DNA from: Phaeosaccion multiseriatum | Taxonomy: Eukaryota > Ochrophyta, other classes | Assembly (NCBI GenBank): GCA_965112735.1 | Contig: OZ218955.1 | Span: 1,488,001 to 1,552,000, forward strand | DNA: 64,000 bases | Reading direction: 5' to 3' | Part shown: piece by piece, positions 33,721 through 60,036 of the stretch | Layout: every line of letters begins with the position of its first letter | Position numbering within the stretch: position 1 is the stretch's first letter | Made by a program: the position numbers and the translations under genes | Notes under the pieces: generated by a model | Databases searched by the model: none | What the model was told of the DNA's origin: nothing | Seen by the model: only the letters and a program-made list of their open reading frames with translations

Positions 33721-35120
33721 AGTTGCGCCTGGAGGCTTCCGAGCTTGCCCGCGGTCTGCAGGGCCAACGGAACACCAAGGGCAAGCGAAGGAAGAGCAGG
33801 CGGCTGGCCCATTTGCGCGAGCGAATCCGGTGCCTCGATCGGCGGATATCTGCTGCGTACGGAACCACCCGAAAGTGGCGTGCCGTGGTCAGGGGCGATG
33901 TGAGGCGCAATTCAGGGCTGGGAAAGAACACGAAGTGGGTGGAGGTGTTCGATCCCCTGGAGGGCTTGGAGGAGGCTGAGAAGGAGTCCATCATCAACTA
34001 CATGCGGAGCTTGACTCCCGGTCAGCGATGGCTTGGGTGTGACCCGGGGGTGCGTACGTTTCTCATGATTTACGACCTCACCAGGAATCGTGTGATTCGG
34101 ATCGGGCACCTCTTCTCGGCCAAGATGCAGGCCCTCCAAAACCGCATTGGAAAGTTGACAGGGGCTATCCATCAGGCCGAAGAGGTAAGAAGGAGGAATC
34201 TTGGCTGCCCTGGCTGTTTCCCTCTCCCCCCGCACACTTCCCCTTTGTATTACTTCGAAGTAGTAGGGGCCGCTCACCAGGCACTCTCCCTTTCCCTCTC
34301 CCCCTCTTTTTGCCCGACACTTCTCTTCCCCGCCCCGCAGGTCAGGCAGGAGACACTGTCCCGCCTTCACCGTACGGCTGACAAGCTGCGCAGCATATTG
34401 CGGCAGAAGACAAGGGCGCTCCACACCATCGCGACAAGATTCATCGTCGAGAATGCGAGCCACTTTGTTCTGCCCCCCGTGCGCGCGCAAGCATGGTCGA
34501 GTCGACGGGGGCGTCAGAAGTCCGGTCTGCCCATGACCATGGGGAAAGACATGAATGCTCTCTCCTTTGGGCTCTTCCGGCAGCGCCTGAAAACGGTGGG
34601 TGGGTGGGTGGGTGGCTGAGGGGTGTGCTCCACACAACCAAGTGGCATGGAACCTGACCTGCTGACTGCCTTGCTCGCCTCGACTCAGGCCATGTCTTCT
34701 CCGTCCTGCTCACTCACACTGTGCGAGCCGAATGAGGCCTACACCACCAAGACATGTGGTGCGTGTGGCGCCTACAATCCCAGTGTGGGGGGCAAGAAGC
34801 AGTGGACGTGTCCCGCCTGCCACAGGATGCTGCCCCGAGACCCCTCAGCGGCTAGGACGATAACATTGTTTGGCCTTCAGCAGTTCGCTGAAGGCAACAA
34901 ACACCTCCCCAGTAAGTGGCGCCGCGACCCAAACATGCTTCATCTCGCTCCCCCTCGGTCACTCCCTGTCCTCCTCCTGTCTGCCCCCTTGTTGCGTGCT
35001 TGTTCACACCCCACAATACGAGTAGCTGGGGCAGACCAGCTGGTCGCCGGGGGAGCAGCTGACAGCGGACAGAAGTCCGCTCTAAGCTGCACAGATCCTG
35101 TCCCGGAACAGGAGATGTAG
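33663..35120 (+). CDS. Fanzor/TnpB-like RNA-guided nuclease RuvC domain with zinc ribbon
   Basis: Exons are 33663-34184, 34341-34595 and 34689-35120 (phase 0; an optional intron 34912-35025 would remove part of the tail). RuvC-I is WLGCDPGVRTFLMIYDLTRN, with the Asp codon at 34041. A helical hairpin follows (LSRLHRTADKLRSILRQKTR). RuvC-II may be the Glu at 34449 (RFIVENASHF) or, as reported for Fanzors with a shifted catalytic Glu, the Glu at 34734 in NEAYTTKTC. The zinc ribbon is CGAC and CPAC (Cys codons 34755, 34764, 34809, 34818). RuvC-III is MLPRDPSAARTITLFGLQQF, with the Asp at 34839. This order is diagnostic of OrfB/TnpB-family nucleases; in eukaryotes these are Fanzors, which use a guide RNA to cut DNA. 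The frame starts before the RuvC with a coiled coil (DQEETRRRLVELRLEASELA). It connects to the upstream exon only through a one-base frame change near 33650-33665. Confidence 0.75.
35035..35112 (+). ncRNA. Candidate guide-RNA (omega/fRNA) scaffold hairpins at the 3' end of the nuclease gene
   Basis: Three closely packed stems: GACCAGCTGGTC (35035-35046); an outer stem GCAGCT/AGCTGC (35055-35060 with 35085-35090) enclosing the hairpin GCGGAC-AGAA-GTCCGC (35065-35080); and CCTGT/ACAGG (35097-35101 with 35108-35112). In TnpB and Fanzor loci the guide RNA overlaps the 3' end of the gene and runs through the element's right end. This cluster overlaps the last codons and ends about 140 bp from the right terminal repeat. 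That it is transcribed as a guide RNA is inference. Confidence 0.4.
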
Positions 35121-35249
35121 GTGAGTAGCACCTGCATGTTATGTTATATATTTCAACCCTCTAACCGATTTTTGTGCTCCCTTGTCCCTTGTTCCCGCCA
35201 CCGCCACAAAATTCCAAATTTCTTTTTCTTCTCCCTTTTCCGGGCCGGC

Positions 35250-35273
35250 GGTCGACGGTATAAAAATGCGCCT
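35250..35273 (+). repeat. Right terminal inverted repeat of the 14.1-kb element
   Basis: Reverse-complement partner of 21127-21150 (21 of 24). It contains GGTATAAAAATGCG, a TATA-box-like word pointing outward toward CFAP57. Confidence 0.75.
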
Positions 35274-35604
35274 ACTTTGTGAAACGTTTTCTTGACCCCC
35301 ATCAGATTACTACTTACTCCACTCTATTTAGCTTAGCACAGAACTAGTTCTCCAGAGAGAGGGAGAGAAGAAAGGGAAGCTGTGACAAGCAGTGAGGGCA
35401 GCTGTGACAAGCAGTGAGGGCAGCACCGACGAAGAGGGAGGGCGGGAGAGGGGCTTCTCGTTTAGCGGCAGTGGCAGCTCTGCCTTACTGCCGCACAACA
35501 ACCGGGCGAGTGAGGAGGAAGAGGACGGTCGCGGTCGAGACCACCCCCCCGTGGGGAAGGACGAGTGGCCGTAGAGGGGGCGCTGGAAAGAGAGAGGAGC
35601 CATC
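35274..35604 (+). promoter_or_regulatory. CFAP57 5' flank and probable 5' UTR
   Basis: 331 bp between the transposon's right end and the CFAP57 start codon. It contains a perfect tandem copy of a 22-bp unit (GCTGTGACAAGCAGTGAGGG plus CA) at about 35379-35422. No cilia-gene control site (such as an X-box) is recognised. Confidence 0.4.
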
Positions 35605-52414
<16,810 letters not shown>

Positions 52415-52620
52415 CTTTGAGCTTGGCCTTGCTTGATGTGTCCCTGGTTGATGTTCTTGCTCATGTAGAGAGCTTGGTGGATGTTCTTGGTCATGTAGGG
52501 AGCCCTGACCCGAGAGGGGGTGGGGTAGACCCGACCCTGACCCGCGGGGAGGGAGGGAGAGGGAGGTGGAGGGACGCGAAGTTTTCGAACCCCTTTTGAA
52601 TATAACAATGTCTCCTCTCC

Positions 52621-52690
52621 TGTACTTCGAAGTACTTCGTAGTAGTACTTAAGTTAAGTAGTACTTAAGTAAGGACTTAAGTTGAACCCA
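52621..52690. terminator. Palindrome-rich 3' flank downstream of CFAP57
   Basis: Overlapping palindromes (TACTTCGAAGTA, AGTACTTAAGT-like) about 210 bp past the CFAP57 stop. They could form hairpins near the transcript end; a role in 3' end formation is only a suggestion. The rest of 52415-53040 shows no gene. Confidence 0.25.
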
Positions 52691-53058
52691 CAAGTCAATG
52701 AAAAAGCCACCTAAATGGCCCATTACAACCAGACTCTTGCCGTTGTGGCTGTTGTTCAGAAGAAGAAAAATGGTAAATAGGTATAGCATGCATGTTATAG
52801 GTAATAAGTTGCCGCCGCGGACAGAGCCCGGCTGGGGAAGGCTGGGGGAGGGCAGACGCACATCGGGTAAATACACATTGACTTTTTTTTAATTTTCAAA
52901 TAAAAATAAAAATAAAACAATAGCTGCGACAAAAGGGGAATAGTGAAAACGAGGAATTTCGAGGCGGGTGGGTGAGCGCTATGCCACAACAGGGCAAAGG
53001 CGGAGGGGTGTGAGAGAGAGGTCAGCAACAGCAGCAGCAGCAGCAGGTGGAGCAGCAG

Positions 53059-53985
53059 CAGGAGGAGGAGGAGGAGGAGGAGGAGGAGGAGGAGGAGGAG
53101 GAGGAGGAGGAGGAGGAGGAGGAGGAGGAGGAGGAGGAGGAGGAGGAGGAGGAGGAGGAGGAGGAGGAGGAGGAGGAGGAGGAGGAGGAGGAGGAGGAGG
53201 AGGAGGAGGAGGAGGAGGAGGAGGAGGAGGAGGAGGAGGAGGAGGAGGAGGAGGAGGAGGAGGAGGAGGAGGAGGAGGAGGAGGAGGAGGAGGAGGAGGA
53301 GGAGGAGGAGGAGGAGGAGGAGGAGGAGGAGGAGGAGGAGGAGGAGGAGGAGGAGGAGGAGGAGGAGGAGGAGGAGGAGGAGGAGGAGGAGGAGGAGGAG
53401 GAGGAGGAGGAGGAGGAGGAGGAGGAGGAGGAGGAGGAGGAGGAGGAGGAGGAGGAGGAGGAGGAGGAGGAGGAGGAGGAGGAGGAGGAGGAGGAGGAGG
53501 AGGAGGAGGAGGAGGAGGAGGAGGAGGAGGAGGAGGAGGAGGAGGAGGAGGAGGAGGAGGAGGAGGAGGAGGAGGAGGAGGAGGAGGAGGAGGAGGAGGA
53601 GGAGGAGGAGGAGGAGGAGGAGGAGGAGGAGGAGGAGGAGGAGGAGGAGGAGGAGGAGGAGGAGGAGGAGGAGGAGGAGGAGGAGGAGGAGGAGGAGGAG
53701 GAGGAGGAGGAGGAGGAGGAGGAGGAGGAGGAGGAGGAGGAGGAGGAGGAGGAGGAGGAGGAGGAGGAGGAGGAGGAGGAGGAGGAGGAGGAGGAGGAGG
53801 AGGAGGAGGAGGAGGAGGAGGAGGAGGAGGAGGAGGAGGAGGAGGAGGAGGAGAAGAGGAGGAGGAGGAGGAGGAGGAGGAGGAGGAGGAGGAGGAGGAG
53901 GAGGAGGAGGAGGAGGAGGAGGAGGAGGAGGAGGAGCAGGAGGAGGAGGAGGAGGAGGAGGAGGAAGAAGAAGAGGAGGAGGAGT
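53059..53985. repeat. 927-bp (GGA)n polypurine tract
   Basis: Almost perfect GGA repeat with only a few interruptions near 53853, 53936 and the right edge. All three frames on both strands are open, but no start, splice or non-repeat context suggests coding. Confidence 0.97.
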
Positions 53986-54286
53986 GATAGGACTTTGTTC
54001 CAGCAATCACTTCGCACAACCTCCCCTAAGCAACAAGCTGACACTTTGTGCTGAATGCGTCGCAACGGACTCGCTGGGAGGGTCTTGAAAGGACAATCGA
54101 CAGGACAACAGGCATTCCGCAGTCATGGTGTATATAACAATTAGGTCGTTTCCCACGCAAAAAATGCCGTGCTCGTTCTCCTCGCCTCTGGGTTGCTTTC
54201 AGTATATAGTAGTGCACTATAGAATAAGAAAGGGAAGAGGTTGTTTCTACATAAATAGAAATAACTTTAGTATTAGAAGTAGTAAT

Positions 54287-54580
<294 letters not shown>

Positions 54581-54813
54581 ACGATAGAGGCAGTGCACTA
54601 AATAGTAGTAGTGACATATATATGTATATATATATATTTATATGTATAGTATGTAGAGATCGGCAATATCTGCGTCCGATCGCTATATTTGTGACCTTTG
54701 GCTACCCCCCCCCTCCCTCCCTCCCTCCCTCCCTCCCTCCCTCCCTTCTGCACCCTGTGAGGGTCCTGCCTGCCTCACAAGCTGTCATTAACGTAAGACC
54801 ACCCCTCACCCCC

Positions 54814-56495
54814 TCATTCGCTTTTCACCTCGGGCGGCTGTGGTGGCGGCTGCGGCAGCGGCGGCTGTTGTAGTACCAACCGCTCCTGCTGCTGCTCCTG
54901 TTGCCCCTCATCTTGCTGCCCCTGCTGTTCCTCCTCCCCCTCCTCCTGCTCCTCCCCCTCCTCCTCCCCCTCCTCCTGCCCCCCCTCCTGCTGCTCCTGC
55001 TCCTGCTCGGCATGCTCTGCAGCGTCCTTCTTCTCCGTCTGAAGTCTCTCCCGCTCCAACACAGCATTGTGTGTGTCCGCGTCTTCTCCCGCTTTCCAAA
55101 ACTCGTCCTTGGCCGTATCCAGGAAGGCGCACCAAGACCCCCAGAACTCTCTCTTGACATAGTTCAGGGGAGTAAAGCCCCGAGCGTCTCGCACCTATTA
55201 AGAGTTGTTACGTAAGAGTTGTTACGTAAGAGTTGGGTGAGGGTGATAGGGAGAGGGTCAGGATATCACGCACAAGTACTTGAGTTGTAGGGGAGTGAAG
55301 ACCGAAGACCCGAGCCCCGAATGCCCCAAAGACCGTCTCTCTCCCTCTCCCCCTCCCCCCCTCTCTCTACCTCCCTGTCTTTCTCTTCGCTCTCTCTCTC
55401 TCTCGCTCTCTCCCTCCCTCCCTCCCTCTCTCTTCTCTCTCTCGCTTTATCCACCCCCCCCCTTCCCTTCTCTCCCTCTCTCCCACTCTCTCACCTTGAT
55501 GAGCATTCGGTCTCTCTTCAAAATCTGCATGACAACGGCAAAGTAGGGCTCGCAGGTCCAGCAGGCATCGTGCAAAGGCGTTCTCCCGTAGTCGTCGCAG
55601 ATGCCCAGGTGGGCACCTCGTAGCAACATGACGGCAAAGAGCCGGGCGCTGCCCCTCCTCGCCGCCATGTGCAGCACGCTCTCACCGAACCGATTGCACG
55701 CGTTCATGCTCCGTCCCTCGTCCGCCAGCGCCTCCACTGCCGGGACGTTGCACTCTTTGACGGCTCGCATGAACTCCATATCATAGTCGGACACTTGCTT
55801 GGAGGTCGGGGCGGTGCGGTAGCAGGAGCGGAGGGCGGAGCGGTTGTCCACCACGTAGCCTCTGGACCGAAGAATTCCGTCCAAGTGCTCATCTGGACTG
55901 TGCGCCGAGGCAAGAGTGGGAATACTGAGCAAGTGCCGAAATGGCTCCTCGCTCTCCGCTCTCGCTGCCTTCTCCTGTGCCTCCGCCTCCCCTCTCTGGC
56001 GCCGCTGCTCCTGCTCCTGCTGCTGCGGCCGAATAGAGCTGAGCCCCAGGGCAAGACCCTGTGTTGGACCTGCAGGAGGGCGCACTGCTTCTGCTGCTAC
56101 TCCGGACGAGATGGAGGCAGGAGAAGAGGTGGAGGCAGCAGAGCCTTGATGGTTGCCGGCACCAACACAACTACACTCCTCCCTCCTGTTACTACATGCA
56201 CTGCAGCTCTGGCTGCTCCCGACAATTGCCCCACACAGAGAGGGCCGCAGGATTCTGGCAGTGATAGAGCCTCCCGCGCTGTTGTGGATCGGCAACTGCT
56301 CCATCAGGGACTCCCCCAGTGGCTGCATGACGCTATCACTCACACTGTTGCTGCGGGTCCGTCTCTCGGTCGATTCCTCCAGCCCTTCGCCATCTCCCTG
56401 ATGCCGCTGACGCGCATCGCGATGCTTCATCCGCTGCTGCTGTTGTGCCCGGAGCTGAGCCAACAGCTGTTCCTGCTGTTCTTCCTCTCCTTAAA
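54814..56495 (-). CDS. Ankyrin-repeat protein of stramenopile type
   Basis: Minus-strand exons are 55495 up to about 56495 and the terminal exon 55194-54814 (intron 55195-55494, GTGAGA...ATAG, phase 0). The ankyrin core reads FMRAVKECNVPAVEALADEG, RFGESVLHMAARRGSARLFA, CDDYGRTPLHDACWTCEPYF and, across the intron, DARGFTPLNYVKREFWGSWC. The HDACWT and D-x-RG-x-TPL-x-YV-x-x-x-x-W pattern is frequent in diatom and other stramenopile ankyrin proteins of unknown function. The N-terminal part is Gln/Ser-rich and the C-terminus is Glu/Gln/Pro-rich. In-frame sequence upstream begins after an acceptor-like AAG near 56496. A 5' exon starting MTENCSPKAQAQDGEAGGEE near 56634 is possible, but its phase does not fit, so the start is unresolved. 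Confidence 0.78.
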
Positions 56496-57096
56496 TTTAC
56501 CACTTCTTCGTACTAATTAATTAGTGCAGCGTCCCGTCGATACATACGAGTAGCACTTGCTGCAGCTGGTGCTCCTCCTCCCCGCCTGCCTCTCCGTCCT
56601 GGGCCTGGGCCTTGGGGGAACAGTTCTCGGTCATACCCGTCCTGCCACCCCCGGCCTCGTGAGTCAGACACTCATCCGGAGCCAGTCTCAGCGGTTTTAT
56701 TATGAAACATGCGCACCTGCCTCTGTCTGGATGGCACACAATCCTCCTCAATATCTGTCAGAAGCCCGTACGTGTAGCAGTCATGAGTGAACAAGTAGAA
56801 GCAACCCCAATTCCTCTCTTCCCTCTCCATCGCTTGACCACAAAGGCAAATCGCCCAAACGCGTAGGTGGCAGGGCCTTAATTCAACTTACGTAATGTAT
56901 TTTGTATTTTTTTTTCCCCCCTCCTTTCCATTTCCTTCTTGATACCAGCCCCCACTACAACGTACTTCGAAGCTGAAGAGGCTGTTCCCCGTGCCCAGTC
57001 TCGACGTTCCGGCTCATGACCCCTCTCAATTCGTTGTCCACTCCAAAGAAAGTTGCTTCTCCGTCCTGTTCTCTCCTGCTTGTTGCTAGCTACTTC
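56496..57096. other. 5' region of the ankyrin gene; no confident gene
   Basis: May contain the first exon(s) of the minus-strand ankyrin gene. Otherwise only short frames. No repeat structure was noted. Confidence 0.35.
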
Positions 57097-57563
57097 GGCC
57101 CCATGCACGCCTAGCGGCCTAGGCCTATTTGGGAGAATTGCCCGGCCTAGCGAGGGCCGCAGGCCCTCGGCCTATTTACATGCCGCCGCCTAGGCGGCCT
57201 AGGCGGGCCGGAGGCCCGCGCGGCCTAGGGCAGACGCCAGCTAACTAGGCTAGGCGGACGGTGGGAGTGCCCAGCCAGAGTGCAAAGAGTAGTCAGTTTC
57301 ATTGCATGGCTGGGATTGGAAGTGAGGAGCAGACTTGGGTCGTGTTGTCTCTTCCGCCTCGCTGGCCCTACGAGGAGTGCAGACCTACAGGTGTGCTGCT
57401 ACCCACTGGCTGGGCGGCACCACGCACGCGCCCACGGTCACTGGGAGGCTGCCTAGAGGCGGGCTATATAGGCCGCCTAGGACTGAAAAGTGAGCGGCCT
57501 AGATCGGCCGAAGGCCGAGCGGCCTAGCGGCCTAGAGCAAAACCGCTAGGCGTGCATGGGGCC
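57097..57563. mobile_element. 467-bp element with 21-bp perfect terminal inverted repeats and GGCCTAG subterminal repeats
   Basis: The left end GGCCCCATGCACGCCTAGCG plus G (57097-57117) is the exact reverse complement of 57543-57563. Near both ends the words GCGGCCTAG/CTAGGCCGC recur many times in both orientations, like subterminal transposase sites. There is no transposase gene and no clear target-site duplication. It looks non-autonomous. Confidence 0.7.
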
Positions 57564-57577
57564 AGTGCCAACTTACT

Positions 57578-57752
57578 GTCGACCCCTGACACGCTATCCG
57601 CTATCCGCTATCGCCGGCGCGCTATCCGCTATCCCGGCGCCAGCCAGCGCGCTATCCGCTATCGCCGGCGCCAGCCGGCACGCTATCCGCTATCGGCCGG
57701 CGGCCGATAGCGCACTATCGAGAAAGTGGGCGATAGTGTGTCAGGGGTCGAG
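57578..57752. mobile_element. 175-bp MITE with TIRs TCGACCCCTGACAC and 6-bp target duplication
   Basis: Inverted ends at 57579-57592 and 57738-57751, with candidate target duplication CTTACT at 57572-57577 and 57753-57758. The interior is made of CGCTATCC/GATAGCG and CCGGCGCCAGCCGGC words that also occur in the 0.7-1.7 kb region. Confidence 0.7.
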
Positions 57753-57901
57753 CTTACTCCACAAGCAAGACCTTGTTCCTTCCCCCCCACCTACCAGATA
57801 GTACTCCTTCACTTCTTCTTAACCCGGAATGACCACTTCGTACCTATCCTACCCCACACGCATTGTAAGCGTATCGGCAGGACATCGACATTTGGTATCG
57901 A

Positions 57902-58243
57902 GGTGGTCTTTTTCGGTCTAACTCGGGACAGTGGGCCGGGTGGTTATGAATTCAGTAACAAGGCCGTGTAGGAGGCAAAGGGGATAACAAGGACAAGGGC
58001 ATACAGGGCATTGAGGCAAGCGCAAGGAGAAGGACATCATGCATCAAGGGAGTGGTAGCTATGAGATGGAGTTATTTTTTTTATGACGTTGCTAACGTCC
58101 AGCTGATGATGTCCTCCTTGTCCTGACACTTGCCCCAATGCTCTGTGTGCCCTTGTCCTTGTCCCTTTTGCCTCCTACACGGCCTTGTCACTGAACCCAT
58201 AACCGCCCGGCCCACTGTCCCGAATTAGACCGAAATAGACGTC
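57902..58243. repeat. 340-bp foldback (long imperfect inverted repeat)
   Basis: Arms of about 150 bp (57902-58050 and 58095-58243) pair with roughly 80-85% identity by eye, with shared words such as CAAGGCCGTGTAGGAGGCAA and TCGGTCTAA. No gene is inside. It could be a foldback/MITE remnant or yield a hairpin RNA. Confidence 0.7.
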
Positions 58244-58270
58244 CTCAATTCCACTTTCCTGTCCATACAC

Positions 58271-58716
58271 CTACACATTGGATGGCCCGCCAGCCTGGCG
58301 CGTCTCAATGGGGGCATACATGTTGGAATCCGTATCGTTGACAATTGAGGGACGCCTTGTACCTACGATCGGTCGGTCGGTTGGGTTTATCATGCTTGTC
58401 GCTGGGATGCAGGACAAGAAATTCTGGTGCCTCCTCCAAACAAACCATCCTAAAATCGAAATCAAAATAAATTAGAACGCCAATAAGGGGGTGGAGGAGG
58501 GTGCACGTACCCTCCTCCGCGATGATACTCAAGCACTCTCTCATCCCCCTCAAGGCTGGTGCACGCAGGAGAGCTACCTACCTGCCTAAACGGCTGAACG
58601 GCGCATTGTTCTGAAAATCCGCGAATCAACAACCTGTGAAACACGTCACTCGTCTGGATGAGTTGCGTGCGTATGCAGAGCTCCGTGACGCTCCTCCTAC
58701 CGCCTGCCCGCACCAA
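58271..58716 (-). other. Possible minus-strand coding fragments, unrecognised
   Basis: Two minus-strand stretches look protein-like: INPTDRPIVGTRRPSIVNDT (about 58290-58465) and GRRSVTELCIRTQLIQTSDV then FHRLLIRGFSEQ (about 58590-58716), the latter ending at a possible donor CAG/GTAGGT. No family is recognised and no full gene model could be built. Confidence 0.25.
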
Positions 58717-59073
58717 AGACTACTTATTGCCCTCGCTGGCTGTGGGCAAGCAGGCAGGGTCCCTCAAGCTGCGTACGGCATGGTTGCCGCCTCTTTTTGA
58801 TGGGTACGACAGTGGCTCAACGGAAGTGGAAAAGTGGAAAAGACGTTGGAAGTGTGCATGACATAACCCCAAAAAAAGTGCAAGTGCGTTTTGGACGCGT
58901 GACTTTGGCCAAATGTTAGGGGCATTTCTTTCTGTGTACACGTTTGTTTGTCTTGGCAAAACCATAGCTTGCGACAGGCCTGGCTGTAAATTTTCAAGCA
59001 GAGCAAAGACGGAGGAGAGGGTTGGGGTAGAGCGGGGCACAGCGAGGAGCAGACGCACGGGGGGAAAAGGGGC

Positions 59074-60036
59074 GTGGGGATGGGGTTAAAGCGGGCGGCA
59101 GGTGGGACGGGTGAAGGGCATGTGTGCGGGGGTGGTTTGAAGAGGAGCAAGACGTTCAAGGAGGGGCTGGACTGCCTTGACAGTTCAGCGGCGGGCCGGA
59201 GCGCCTACATGCTGCGCAGGTCGTGCTTGGCCGGCGTGAGTGGGCTGGCAGTTGGATTTAGGACCGGGTTGGAGACTTCAAGCATGGGCCTACGTAGTGT
59301 GTCTGTGGATGCTTTGAAACCGGAGGGCAGCCTTTGCAGCGAGCACTGCTCGACCGTCGCCACTGCCACGGTGAGCAATTGCAGCAGCCGTAGTAGCTTG
59401 GAGGAGGACCACTGTAACTCTGCAGGCGGGAGGGGGCTGCTGGAGGAGGAGCAGGGACAGCAGGAGGGGAACGGGCAGGAACAGCAGCAACGCCAGCAAC
59501 AAACTGGTGAGGGAGACGACACCAGTAGTAGCTGCTACATCGGGGAGCGGGTGTGCGTAGAGACCAAGGAAGCAGTGCAGGAACAGGTGCAGCAGCAACA
59601 GCAACGCCGCCAACACACTGGGCAAGGAAACCAGGTTTCCGGCCTATCTTTTAGTTCCTTCGACGACGTTCCACTCTCTTTTCTGGAGGAGGGATTGAAC
59701 GACGTGGAAGAGGAGCATCTGGGCATGGTCGAGGTGGATAAAATCGGCAGCGACTTCTTCGGCACGACGGAGTGTCGAAAATACAGGGCAGAGAGCGACA
59801 CCTCGGGCTTCTTGCTCCGATATCACAACGCGATGGGCACTACTGCGGGGAAGAAAAAGTCATCCTCAACGGGGTCACTTCTCACCCTCCTCACTTCAGC
59901 TCGGGAGGACCCTCGCAGGTGTAGAGAGGCTCCTGCATTACTACACACACGGAGGAGCGGGTGGGAGAGCGAGCTCAGCGGCTTGGTTGGCGAGCTCAAG
60001 CACTTCAACCTCATTTCCAGCACATGTTTTGCGTGA
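59074..60036 (+). CDS. Hypothetical protein, 320 aa, Ser/Gln-rich
   Basis: Single open frame starting MGMGLKRAAGG and ending with TGA at 60034-60036. It has two Gln-rich stretches (EEEQGQQEGNGQEQQQRQQQ and QEQVQQQQQRRQH) and non-repetitive segments that look genuinely coding (FSSFDDVPLSFLEEGLNDVE, KIGSDFFGTTECRKYR). No domain is recognised. It is probably disordered and perhaps regulatory. An upstream exon cannot be excluded because 58720-59073 also lacks in-frame certainty. Confidence 0.5.
   Translation: MGMGLKRAAGGTGEGHVCGGGLKRSKTFKEGLDCLDSSAAGRSAYMLRRSCLAGVSGLAVGFRTGLETSSMGLRSVSVDALKPEGSLCSEHCSTVATATVSNCSSRSSLEEDHCNSAGGRGLLEEEQGQQEGNGQEQQQRQQQTGEGDDTSSSCYIGERVCVETKEAVQEQVQQQQQRRQHTGQGNQVSGLSFSSFDDVPLSFLEEGLNDVEEEHLGMVEVDKIGSDFFGTTECRKYRAESDTSGFLLRYHNAMGTTAGKKKSSSTGSLLTLLTSAREDPRRCREAPALLHTRRSGWESELSGLVGELKHFNLISSTCFA

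Larger units (their letters stand above)
21127..35273 (+). mobile_element. 14.1-kb TIR DNA transposon carrying deaminase and Fanzor/TnpB-like nuclease
   Basis: The ends 21127-21150 and 35250-35273 are inverted repeats identical at 21 of 24 positions (AGGCGCA..TTTTATA..GTCGACC). Flanking decamers at 21117-21126 (ACTTTGGGAG) and 35274-35283 (ACTTTGTGAA) match at 8 of 10 and may be an aged target-site duplication. Two near-copies of GTCCGTGGA(T/G)CGA followed by a T-run sit just inside the left end and look like subterminal transposase sites. All coding content is on the plus strand. From left to right it encodes a Trp/Cys/His domain, RGG-rich linker, deaminase, helical region, RuvC nuclease with zinc ribbon, and a hairpin cluster before the right end. 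The superfamily is not settled; a KDZ/Zisupton-like or unclassified origin is a guess from the N-terminal domain. Fanzor proteins are known passengers of diverse eukaryotic transposons. Confidence 0.75.

Noticed and set aside
53047-54054. Open frames of more than 330 codons on both strands across the GGA tract
   Set aside because: They are poly-Gly, poly-Glu, poly-Arg, poly-Leu, poly-Pro and poly-Ser readings of one trinucleotide repeat, with no non-repetitive coding context or splice support.
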